10,033 bases of DNA from Chitinophagales bacterium (GTDB taxonomy: Bacteria > Bacteroidota > Bacteroidia > Chitinophagales > UBA2359), in contig JAHDIA010000178.1 in the NCBI GenBank assembly GCA_020631035.1, positions 1 through 10,033 of the forward strand, read 5' to 3'. The translations under genes were made by a program, and so were the position numbers. The notes under the pieces were generated by a model. It worked only from the letters and a program-made list of their open reading frames with translations. It had not been told where the DNA came from and did no database searches. Position 1 is the stretch's first letter, and each line of letters starts with the position of its first letter. Below, piece after piece: positions 1-7,088 of the stretch.

Positions 1-842
1 TGCAATTCCTCATGAGCAATTTGATCTTGGTGTTTTTTAATGGACTCAAAGAGGATTCTCACCCCTTTCCTCTCTTCAAAAACCTTCCAAGCATTATAAT
101 ACAATTGTATCAACAAATCATCGGGATAGGCAGATGCTTGCTGTTCAAAATTATCAAATCCTGCTTGAATGGGAATTTCTTTTGGAGTAATGTCTCGGCT
201 AAAACTTGTATTCCGATAAGAACAACTCAATTTCAACAAACTAATCAAATTGTATTTTTGAGTATACTGAAACAATTGATTGGTATCTATTCCCTGCTTC
301 TTATCATTACTCAAAATCTGTTGATTGACATTGAGCAATTCTACTCGTTTCTGAATATCATATAAAGCCTCTGATTTCTTGGCTTTTTCCAATTCCTTTT
401 TAAAAGCATTAAGATGAAGTGAAAAAAGGTGATACAGTTTTCGGTTCTGTAAAAATTCTAAATACCAAAACTTGGTCCACCAGAAAGAATGAATATTGTT
501 TCGCTCAAAATTTTCGTTTAAGTCACTCGCAACAAATTGTTCTAAGACCTTGTACAATTGCGACAAACAAACCTTCATATATTGCCATCCAGCTTTGTCA
601 TTGTTTCCAAAAAACTTCAATACAAGCTTATCAACGGCTTTGGGTGGAAATATCCAATTTCCATCTTGTTCAGGCTTACTTGGTTTCTTAGCAATCTTTA
701 CCAATTCTTCAATCAACTCCAAGAGCTTTTTTCTTTGTGTAACCTTTACCAGAGGATTGGCTAAGTAATTCTGAAATGCCTTCAACTCATTCTTATCGAA
801 GATCCCCAATACAACAAACAATTTCTGCTGACTTTTTTCCAT
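1..842 (-). CDS. Conserved Bacteroidota helical protein of unknown function, C-terminus beyond the window
   Basis: The reverse strand is open from an ATG at 842-840 to the left edge, giving 280 codons without a stop. An in-frame TAA at 857-855 makes this ATG the first possible start. The N-terminus (residues 1-50: MEKSQQKLFVVLGIFDKNEL, then KAFQNYLANP and a charged helix) resembles a family of roughly 500-residue Bacteroidota hypotheticals with an 'L..xELKxFxxFL.SP' opening, cited here from memory. No signal peptide or transmembrane segment is visible. The protein is rich in Lys, Leu, Phe, Tyr and Trp (Trp pair at 121-122) and looks almost wholly alpha-helical, with a charged helical stretch around 140-170, so a cytoplasmic solenoid fold is plausible. 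It is transcribed divergently from the protease gene. The function is unknown. The reading frame is well supported; the family resemblance is less certain. Confidence 0.85.
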   Translation of the reverse strand, partial: MEKSQQKLFVVLGIFDKNELKAFQNYLANPLVKVTQRKKLLELIEELVKIAKKPSKPEQDGNWIFPPKAVDKLVLKFFGNNDKAGWQYMKVCLSQLYKVLEQFVASDLNENFERNNIHSFWWTKFWYLEFLQNRKLYHLFSLHLNAFKKELEKAKKSEALYDIQKRVELLNVNQQILSNDKKQGIDTNQLFQYTQKYNLISLLKLSCSYRNTSFSRDITPKEIPIQAGFDNFEQQASAYPDDLLIQLYYNAWKVFEERKGVRILFESIKKHQDQIAHEEL

Positions 843-945
843 TTTTATAATCCGTTACTACAACTAAAATCAGCACTTTGACAATCATTAAAGATTAGTA
901 CAAAGCATTAACTATTGAAAAACAAGAACTTAAAAATCCATCAAA

Positions 946-953
946 CAAATATA
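946..953 (-). promoter_or_regulatory. Candidate Bacteroidota -7 element for the left-hand gene
   Basis: The plus strand reads CAAATATA, so the minus strand reads TATATTTG, an exact TAnnTTTG match. It lies about 104 bases upstream of the start at 842. The nearest TTTG that could act as a -33 element (968-971) is only 14 bases away, shorter than usual, so the call rests on one half of the promoter in an AT-rich background. Confidence 0.3.
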
Positions 954-1117
954 CTCTATATTCCGTACAAAAAACAGTGCCCAATGAACTATATATTATT
1001 TTACTCTCCTAAAAATACACACAAAAAACTAAAAATCAAATATTTACAAATAAAAAGCAATTAGAAAAAATATTATTTTTATTGTTTTTTATCTTTTTTT
1101 CATATTACAACTAGCTT

Positions 1118-1125
1118 TATTTTTG
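1118..1125 (+). promoter_or_regulatory. Candidate Bacteroidota -7 element for the protease gene
   Basis: TATTTTTG is an exact match to the TAnnTTTG -7 consensus of the Bacteroidota primary sigma factor. It predicts a transcript start near 1132 and a leader of about 108 bases before the ATG at 1240. No well-spaced TTG/TTTG -33 element is visible, and the surrounding T runs raise the chance of a random match. Confidence 0.4.
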
Positions 1126-1239
1126 TAGACACAAACAAATTGTAAAAAACAAACTATCAAAATCTGTAAATATACAATATTAGAAAAATTAAAAAAGATG
1201 ACTAATTCCAGCTTTTAATATTCCCAAACTATAAGCACC

Positions 1240-4200
1240 ATGACGATGAAACTTAATTTCCCTGGTTTAATTATAATTATAGTATTGACAGTCATTTCCC
1301 CAATGCTTGTCTTTGCACAAACCAATTTCGCTCCCAACGAAATCATCATTAAGTTCAATGATCCAGAAACCTACACGATCGATGCTGAAGCAACAGCGTG
1401 TGCTTTTCTTGAAAACATCAAAGCTGCCAAGGCCGAACGTTGGTGTGTACCTGATACCCTTGTGGTGGGAGGTACACAAATCGTAGGCATCGAAAACATT
1501 GCAGCTTACTTCAATTCTCTCAATGGTGTAGTCGCTTATGCAGAACCCAATTACATCCATGAACTCGACCTTACTCCCAACGATCCCAACTACAATCAGT
1601 TGTGGGGAATGGAGCAAATTCAAGCCCCTACCGCTTGGGAAAAGCAAACTGGAAACAACGATATTGTCGTGGCTGTCATTGATTCGGGAGTAGATTGGGC
1701 ACACCCTGATCTCAAAGACAATATATGGCAAAATATGGGCGAAGATGCTGACGGTGACGGCTCGGTACTTTTTTGGACAGGCACGCAATGGATTTTTGAT
1801 CCAGACGACGAAAATGGCATTGACGATGATGGGAATGGTTATGTTGATGATTTTGTTGGTTGGGATTTTCACAACAACGACAATGATCCTAGAGAAAATT
1901 CTGATCATGGTACGCACGTTGCAGGAAGCATTGGTGCCACTGGCAACAATGAAATAGGGGTTACTGGTGTTTGTTGGAACACTCAAATAATGGCATTAAA
2001 GTTCGTTGGCACCATTGTCGATGAATCTGGAGAAATTAAAATGGGAGGCTATACCAGCAATGCTACTGAAGCATTGGATTATGCCATCAACAATGGAGCA
2101 ATGATTTCAAACAACAGTTATGGACGTTGTGGGCTAGGTAGTGGCAGTAGTTTAGAATACGAAGCCATAACTCGAGCCTTACAAAACAATCACTTATTTG
2201 TCACTTCTGCGGGCAATTACAAAGACAATCACCCCTGCCAAGAATTAGACAATGACATCATTCCACAATATCCCGCAAATTATGAACTAGACAACATCAT
2301 ATCAGTTGCCAATACGAATCTTGATGATGATTTGAGTGCCAGTTCACATTATGGATTAACTACAGTAGATTTGAGCGCACCTGGTTCAGATATTTATAGT
2401 ACACTCCCTAACAATGAGTATGGCATCAACTCTGGAACATCTATGGCATCCCCACACGTTACAGGTGCGGCTGCCTTGTTATTGTCTGAATGCCCAACAC
2501 TCGACTTCCAAGCAATAAAAGACCTTTTACTCAATACCACAGATTCTATTCCTAGTCTAGATGGCAAATGTGTAACAGCTGGCCGCCTAAATGTGGCAAC
2601 TGCTATGCAAAATGTAGAAACTTACTGTAATGCAAGTCTGAACCATCTCTATGTTGACCAAGACGCAATAGGAAACAATGATGGTAGTTCTTGGGCAAAT
2701 GCCTTCAATCGTTTAGAAGATGCATTGGCAGTAATAGCCGTAGATGGTGAAATATGGGTTGCTGAAGGAATCTATCATCCATCACCTACAGCTGATCCAA
2801 CAGTATCTTTTAACATTCCTCACAGTTTAAAATTATATGGAGGTTTTGATGGAACAGAAAGCAGCTTGACTCAACGTGATATTGAAAACAATGAAACCAT
2901 TTTAAGCGGAGATTACAATGGAGATGATGAAATAATAGTCAATACTGATCCTTTAAGTTTGGAATTTCTAAATACAAATGAAAATGCCAATCTTATATTA
3001 AAATTAGAGGGAGCAAATTTAGGAAGCTTCGTTACAATAGATGGTCTGACCATTGCTAATGCACAGTCAAGTTCAGCTTTTGCTGGAATGTATTTTATAG
3101 CAGATTCCTCTGATCTTAACCTACAAGTAAAAAATTGCATCATTAAAGAAAACAGAAGTAATGGAGGGGCTGGAATTCGTATGGTTGCCAAAGACAATAA
3201 AAGAATCATTTGTTCCATTGAAAACTCTTATTTCTACCACAATTCAGCCAATAGTAATTTTGGTGGAAATGGCGGAGGAGCCATTTGGGCTGGTACCCAA
3301 GCTAGCTCAACTGAATCATACGTCGAAGTCAATTATTTAAACAATCGATTTTACCAAAATCATTCTGAAGGACGAGGTGGTGCTGTCTTGAATCAAGGGG
3401 ACATCAGAGCAATCTATCAGAATTGCATCTTTGATGAGAACTATTCTGTTACAAGCGGAACCAATTTTGAAAACACCCTTGAAACAGTTGAATACCACAA
3501 TTGTAATTTTTACAAAAGCGATGGAGATTATGCTTCTTTAATGGTAAATTGGTTTGATTATGCCAACAATGATGTTGTTATGTACAATTGCATCTTTTCA
3601 GAAAATGGCAACTCTGGTAATTTAAAATTAAGAGGCAATGGATTTGTACTAGGCAATTGTATCATAGAAGAAGATTTTGACGCCTTAACCACAGATGCCA
3701 ATGGCTCAACAGATTTAGGAAACAACCTAATCACTCCTCCACTCTATACCGATGCCCCCAATGGCAATTTCAAACTAGCTTCAAATTCTCCTGCCATCAA
3801 TACAGGAAACAATGACTATGTAGTTGCCACAACAGACTTTACAGCTACAACTAACCGAATCTTACAAAGCACTGTAGACATAGGAGCTTTGGAATCACAA
3901 CACGGTTTGTGCTTCTCCAATCTCGACAACCCAATAGACCTCGGTCCAGATCAGTCCATTAGCTGTGGCGAATACATCACCTTATCAACCTCTTACCCCA
4001 ACATCCCTTACACTCTATGGGATTATGAAGGAGAAATCATTGGCACCAATGTTGAGTCGGTAAGCATCAACCAACCAGGTTTGTATACAGTTTTTGTTAT
4101 GGATAGCTGCGATAACATTGGTATAGATAGCATCTTTATCTCTCAATTGGTAGACTGTGTTTGGCCAGGAGACATGAACGCCGACAACATTGTGAATGAA

Positions 4201-5967
4201 TTCGATTTCATACATTGGGGCTGGACTGCGGGCAAAACAGGCACGGCACGGTCCAATGCTTCGACCCAATGGGTAGGACAAACTTCTTCCGATTGGATAA
4301 GTATGACACAAAGCATCAATGACAAACATTCAGATGCCGATGGCAATGGCATTGTCAATCTAGAAGATGTTGCCATTATAAAAAGCAATTATGGTGCATC
4401 ACATAGTTTGAGTATCAACAATGTCAATAATTTTCCTAGTACAGATGCCCTAATGAGTCTTGATGCTAATTTGAGCAATACCTCTTTGGCAGACGGTTCA
4501 CTATCTATTGACATTTCGATTAACCAAAACGCTACAGCAGTACATGGTATGGCTTGGCAAATTGACTTGGAAGGCTTGAGTCCGTCTTCTGTTTCTTTTG
4601 AATACCAAGATTCTTGGTTGGGAACAGATGCTGATGTAGAAGTATTTACCTTCTATTCCTACGCACATAACCGAATAGCGATTGGACTCACCCGTACCGA
4701 TGGACAAACTTTTGCTGGCAATGGAATGGTTGGGCAATTGGTAGTAGAAGAAGAATCGGTTGATCCTTGGGAAGAAGACCTAGAATTAAACATCCAAAAT
4801 GCTACCATCATTGATGGTGCAGGCAATGCATTTGCTCTAGGCAACAATGGAGAACAATTAATGGATGGCACCAATATTGCAATGGAAGGTTTCACGCTCT
4901 CAGCAGGATGGAACTTGGTCTCTTTTGATGTGCTTCCCAATGACAGTTCTATCGCCAAGGTATTTTCCAATCTTATTCCCAACAATCTAGAGGTGGTTAC
5001 AGGCTATGACAATGGAGCATTGTTGTACGACCCAAATGGACCAACAATGCTCAACACTCTCTCTCATATCAACAAAGGATTGGGTTATTGGGTAAAAGTT
5101 GCGCAAGATGACACACTTTCCATAGAAGGATTGCGCATAGACCTCAACTATCAAAAAACTATGGACGCTGGTTGGAATCTGGTTGCATTCCCACCCAATG
5201 CTTCTTATACTCCCGAAATATATTTCGATGAACAAATAGAAAACGACAATCTATTGTATGTGATAGGTTTTAATGACGATACAGAAATTTTTACGCCCAA
5301 TGCTTCTTCTATTGACAATACCCTACAAACAATGGACAATAGCAAAGGCTACTGGGTCAAATTGGAGAATGCTGTATCAGGCAAAACAGAAGACGACCTT
5401 AACCAAACCAATGTCTATGACTTTATCAATGGTACATGCAACTTAGAGGAGGGTAAAACCATTGAGGTATACACAATTGAAGGAGAATTTATAGGCATCC
5501 TTGAAGTACTACAAGATGGTCATCTCATGACAATCCCCATCTATGGAGACGATCTTTTAACAGAAGACAAAATAGAAGGTGTTGTAATGGGCGAGACATT
5601 GGTTTTTAAATACAATGATGAAATCATAGATCCAGGATTGACTTTTGCAGCCAATATGGTGCTTCACAAAGTTCATCTAGAATTTACCCAAGTTGGTTTA
5701 AATTCTATCTTGGACCAAGCAGTATTATTGCCTATCTACCCCAACCCAACTCAAGGCCTAACTCACATTAAATGGAACAAACCAGGGGAAATGCCCATCT
5801 CTATAACTGTTTATGATTTACAGGGGAACCTAATGCTTATGCAAAAAGTAAAAGCTAACGAGAATATTCTTCAACTCAATTTATCCAATCTAGTTGACGG
5901 AACATATCTATACACTGTTCATACAAAGACCAGTGTTTATAGTGGGAAGATTCTCAAGGTTCAATAG
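1240..5967 (+). CDS. Secreted S8 (subtilisin-family) serine protease, multidomain, with T9SS C-terminal sorting domain
   Basis: This is a 1575-residue exported protease. Residues 1-26 are a signal peptide (hydrophobic core 9-25, likely cut after VFA26; Met3 is an alternative start). Residues 29-108 resemble an inhibitor-type propeptide. The catalytic domain (about 112-455) shows Asp148 (VAVIDSGVD), His223 (SDHGTHVAG), oxyanion Asn326 (SAGN) and Ser401 (SGTSMASPHV), so it should be active. An Asp-rich insert at 169-205 may bind calcium. Then follow a beta-helix region (about 466-815) opening with LYVDQDAIGNNDGSSWANAF, a choice-of-anchor-Q-like end (about 836-886, SPAIN...DIGALE), an Ig/PKD-like segment (about 895-970), a dockerin-like block with two calcium loops (978-989, 1032-1043), a cohesin-like part (about 1065-1195), two GWN...GYWVK modules (1220-1297, 1308-1375), a beta-rich segment (about 1386-1485) and a T9SS type A domain (1496-1575, YPNPTQG). 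It probably acts on the cell surface or in the medium. The substrate is unknown. Confidence 0.93.
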   Translation: MTMKLNFPGLIIIIVLTVISPMLVFAQTNFAPNEIIIKFNDPETYTIDAEATACAFLENIKAAKAERWCVPDTLVVGGTQIVGIENIAAYFNSLNGVVAYAEPNYIHELDLTPNDPNYNQLWGMEQIQAPTAWEKQTGNNDIVVAVIDSGVDWAHPDLKDNIWQNMGEDADGDGSVLFWTGTQWIFDPDDENGIDDDGNGYVDDFVGWDFHNNDNDPRENSDHGTHVAGSIGATGNNEIGVTGVCWNTQIMALKFVGTIVDESGEIKMGGYTSNATEALDYAINNGAMISNNSYGRCGLGSGSSLEYEAITRALQNNHLFVTSAGNYKDNHPCQELDNDIIPQYPANYELDNIISVANTNLDDDLSASSHYGLTTVDLSAPGSDIYSTLPNNEYGINSGTSMASPHVTGAAALLLSECPTLDFQAIKDLLLNTTDSIPSLDGKCVTAGRLNVATAMQNVETYCNASLNHLYVDQDAIGNNDGSSWANAFNRLEDALAVIAVDGEIWVAEGIYHPSPTADPTVSFNIPHSLKLYGGFDGTESSLTQRDIENNETILSGDYNGDDEIIVNTDPLSLEFLNTNENANLILKLEGANLGSFVTIDGLTIANAQSSSAFAGMYFIADSSDLNLQVKNCIIKENRSNGGAGIRMVAKDNKRIICSIENSYFYHNSANSNFGGNGGGAIWAGTQASSTESYVEVNYLNNRFYQNHSEGRGGAVLNQGDIRAIYQNCIFDENYSVTSGTNFENTLETVEYHNCNFYKSDGDYASLMVNWFDYANNDVVMYNCIFSENGNSGNLKLRGNGFVLGNCIIEEDFDALTTDANGSTDLGNNLITPPLYTDAPNGNFKLASNSPAINTGNNDYVVATTDFTATTNRILQSTVDIGALESQHGLCFSNLDNPIDLGPDQSISCGEYITLSTSYPNIPYTLWDYEGEIIGTNVESVSINQPGLYTVFVMDSCDNIGIDSIFISQLVDCVWPGDMNADNIVNEFDFIHWGWTAGKTGTARSNASTQWVGQTSSDWISMTQSINDKHSDADGNGIVNLEDVAIIKSNYGASHSLSINNVNNFPSTDALMSLDANLSNTSLADGSLSIDISINQNATAVHGMAWQIDLEGLSPSSVSFEYQDSWLGTDADVEVFTFYSYAHNRIAIGLTRTDGQTFAGNGMVGQLVVEEESVDPWEEDLELNIQNATIIDGAGNAFALGNNGEQLMDGTNIAMEGFTLSAGWNLVSFDVLPNDSSIAKVFSNLIPNNLEVVTGYDNGALLYDPNGPTMLNTLSHINKGLGYWVKVAQDDTLSIEGLRIDLNYQKTMDAGWNLVAFPPNASYTPEIYFDEQIENDNLLYVIGFNDDTEIFTPNASSIDNTLQTMDNSKGYWVKLENAVSGKTEDDLNQTNVYDFINGTCNLEEGKTIEVYTIEGEFIGILEVLQDGHLMTIPIYGDDLLTEDKIEGVVMGETLVFKYNDEIIDPGLTFAANMVLHKVHLEFTQVGLNSILDQAVLLPIYPNPTQGLTHIKWNKPGEMPISITVYDLQGNLMLMQKVKANENILQLNLSNLVDGTYLYTVHTKTSVYSGKILKVQ

Positions 5968-6037
5968 TTTGACCAAGAGCTTGGGAACTCATTGAGCAAA
6001 CTATTGCATTTTTGTAACCAAAAATCATAAAGTTATA

Positions 6038-6057
6038 CATTGGTGTATTGCCCAATG
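6038..6057 (+). other. Hairpin directly preceding the terminator
   Basis: CATTGG at 6038-6043 pairs perfectly with CCAATG at 6052-6057 across an 8-base loop. It directly abuts the terminator stem that begins at 6058 and may stabilise the 3' end of the protease transcript. The stem is short, so it could also be chance. Confidence 0.3.
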
Positions 6058-6090
6058 GAAGCCTCCGAATGAACGGGGGCTTCTTTTTTT
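6058..6090 (+). terminator. Intrinsic terminator of the protease gene
   Basis: GAAGCCTCCG (6058-6067) pairs over ten positions, with one G-U wobble, to CGGGGGCTTC (6074-6083) around the loop AATGAA. Seven T residues follow at 6084-6090. It lies about 90 bases after the protease stop codon and separates that gene from everything downstream. Confidence 0.88.
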
Positions 6091-6148
6091 AATTTTTTGA
6101 ATGGAACGCTGATTTTTCAAACCTTCGGGACTCCCCGCTTTCCATTTC

Positions 6149-6242
6149 TATGGCGGCATTGGGGGATTTCCATATTTGCGCAGGCATTCCGTTGTGGCAC
6201 GTACAGATTCATCGGGATGCGTCTCTACAGAATGCCGCCATA
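6149..6242. repeat. 12-bp perfect inverted repeat in the GC-rich island
   Basis: TATGGCGGCATT at 6149-6160 is the exact reverse complement of AATGCCGCCATA at 6231-6242. The 70 bases between contain a further imperfect hairpin. The pair could bound a small repeat element or form the base of a long stem. No target-site duplication is evident, so mobility is not shown. Confidence 0.55.
6201..6228 (-). repeat. Degenerate GTAG-type hairpin (REP-like)
   Basis: Read on the minus strand this begins with GTAG, then AGACGCAT, the loop CCCG and ATGAATCT. The two arms pair in six of eight positions. The layout, GTAG at the foot of a hairpin, matches the modules at 6361-6459, but the stem is different and mutated. 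It may be a decayed member of another REP-like family. Confidence 0.4.
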
Positions 6243-6349
6243 TCCATTGCAATCGGGCATAAATATCGGTTCTTTTTGTGCTGCGTTGGTTCGTGTGTCC
6301 ATCCGCTTCACGCCTGATTGGGGCGAATTGTCATTCGTTCTTACTATCT

Positions 6350-6386
6350 GTTTTCTGTTCGGGTAGACACATAGGTCTACCCCTAC
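6350..6386 (-). repeat. REP-like hairpin repeat, copy 1
   Basis: This 37-base unit is identical to 6423-6459. It contains GGGTAGAC (6361-6368), loop ACATAG and GTCTACCC (6375-6382), a perfect 8-bp stem, followed by CTAC. On the minus strand the order is GTAG, hairpin, then a purine-rich tail. A GTAG tetranucleotide at the foot of a palindrome is the hallmark of REP sequences linked to RAYT (Y1 tyrosine) transposases. Confidence 0.75.
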
Positions 6387-6393
6387 ATTGCGA

Positions 6394-6422
6394 CTGTTTT
6401 TTGTTTGGGTGGTTTTTCGCCC
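6394..6422 (-). repeat. Diverged middle copy of the hairpin repeat
   Basis: CTGTTTTTTGTTTGGGTGG at 6394-6412 aligns with CTGTTTTCTGTTCGGGTAG of copy 1 with three differences. The right arm is replaced by a shorter one, giving GGGTG / CGCCC (6407-6411, 6418-6422) around GTTTTT. It lacks the GTAG foot. It looks like a decayed unit between the two intact copies. Confidence 0.45.
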
Positions 6423-6459
6423 GTTTTCTGTTCGGGTAGACACATAGGTCTACCCCTAC
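6423..6459 (-). repeat. REP-like hairpin repeat, copy 2
   Basis: All 37 bases are identical to copy 1 and in the same orientation, 73 bases downstream. The stem arms are GGGTAGAC (6433-6440) and GTCTACCC (6447-6454) with loop ACATAG and flanking CTAC. Complete identity suggests recent duplication or sequence homogenisation. No RAYT transposase gene is present in the window. Confidence 0.75.
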
Positions 6460-6544
6460 GTAATTTTCCATACGGTGAACTTTTATTGAAAAATAATTGT
6501 ACAAAATGGGTACGATTAATGGAAACAAATAAACACAACACACA

Positions 6545-7084
6545 ATGAAATACATCGTTTTAGATTTGGAGGCGACTTGCTGGGAAGGGAAAAAACTACA
6601 CCCAAACGAAATCATAGAAATTGGTGCCGTTTGTATAGACGAACAAGGCAACACACTGTCTGAATTCAACGCATTTGTCAAACCGAAACTGGGTACAACA
6701 CTTTCTGAATTTTGCACCCAACTCACCAGCATTACCCAAAATCAAGTAGACAATGCCGAACACTTTCCGCAAGTACTGGCTAATTTCCAAAAATGGATTG
6801 CCAGCTTTGAGGATGATTGTTTTTTATGTTCTTGGGGCTTCTACGACAAAAAACAATTTGAACAGGATTGCCGCCTCCACCAACTCCCAAGTGATTGGCT
6901 CAAAAACCACATCAGTATCAAACACCAATATGCCGAATTCAATAATTTACGCAAGCCTGTTGGTATGAAATATGCCTTAAAATTAGAAAACATCCCCCTA
7001 GAAGGAACACACCACCGAGGCATAGATGATGCTAAAAACATCGCCAAAATATTTGTTAAAAATCTTGAAAACTGGAGATTCTAA
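6545..7084 (+). CDS. DEDDh-family 3'-5' exonuclease, ERI-1/KapD type
   Basis: This is a 179-residue cytoplasmic nuclease consisting almost only of the RNase T/ERI-1-like exonuclease fold. Exo I is IVLDLEATCW with Asp7 and Glu9. Exo II is SWGFYDKKQF with Asp101. Exo III is HHRGIDDAKNIA with His157 and Asp162. All five DEDDh residues are therefore present, so a metal-dependent exonuclease on RNA or single-stranded DNA is expected. The closest match from memory is the ERI-1/KapD branch, given the E-A-T-C-W and H-R-G-I-D-D-A signatures. No partner domain (SAP, polymerase, helicase) is attached. The start has an A-rich leader (AACACAACACACA) and no Shine-Dalgarno site. The next gene begins 4 bases after its stop, so the two are probably one operon. 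The biological substrate cannot be told from the sequence. Confidence 0.88.
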   Translation: MKYIVLDLEATCWEGKKLHPNEIIEIGAVCIDEQGNTLSEFNAFVKPKLGTTLSEFCTQLTSITQNQVDNAEHFPQVLANFQKWIASFEDDCFLCSWGFYDKKQFEQDCRLHQLPSDWLKNHISIKHQYAEFNNLRKPVGMKYALKLENIPLEGTHHRGIDDAKNIAKIFVKNLENWRF

Positions 7085-7088
7085 AACT

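Larger units (their letters stand above)
843..1239. other. AT-rich divergent intergenic region without a gene
   Basis: This stretch separates the left-hand minus-strand gene from the protease gene. It is very AT-rich with many A and T runs, and no credible reading frame was found on either strand. It holds one exact TAnnTTTG motif on each strand, annotated separately, so it probably contains both promoters and an untranslated leader of about 100 bases for each gene. A six-codon ATG...TAA at 1198-1218 precedes the protease start and is probably chance. Confidence 0.7.
6091..6544. other. Gene-free, repeat-bearing intergenic region
   Basis: Reading frames here are short, mutually contradictory and cross the repeats, so no gene is called. 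The left part (6121-6240) has 65 G or C in 120 bases, clearly richer than the AT-rich genes around it. It carries an inverted repeat and a degenerate hairpin. The right part (6348-6459) holds three hairpin modules, two with identical sequence. The last 85 bases are AT-rich and must contain the promoter of the exonuclease gene, but no exact TAnnTTTG was found there; TAATTTTC near 6462 is one base off. Confidence 0.65.

Noticed and set aside
12..768. Plus-strand open frames of 68-117 codons in the first 770 bases
   Set aside because: They lie antisense to a continuous 280-codon minus-strand frame with a proper start and plausible protein composition. The plus-strand translations look random.
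1198..1218. Six-codon upstream reading frame (MTNSSF) ahead of the protease
   Set aside because: It is short, lacks a recognisable initiation context and has no attenuator-like structure beside it. Chance is the simplest explanation.
6097..6443. Open frames on both strands in the repeat region (89 codons plus, 72 codons minus)
   Set aside because: They run through the hairpin repeats and the GC-rich island, overlap one another on opposite strands and have no protein-like composition.
6350..6459. CRISPR-like array (repeated unit with a spacer)
   Set aside because: There are only two intact copies. The 36 bases between them contain a diverged third copy, not a unique spacer, and no cas gene is nearby.
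6331..6732. 133-codon minus-strand frame overlapping the exonuclease start
   Set aside because: It is antisense to a gene with all DEDDh motifs, and its tail is translated hairpin repeat, with the same residues appearing twice.
7026..7088. Upstream ATG at 7026 as the start of the second gene of the pair
   Set aside because: It would force a 59-base overlap with the exonuclease and add 21 residues that merely re-read its conserved Exo III end in another frame. The ATG at 7089 gives normal operon spacing.
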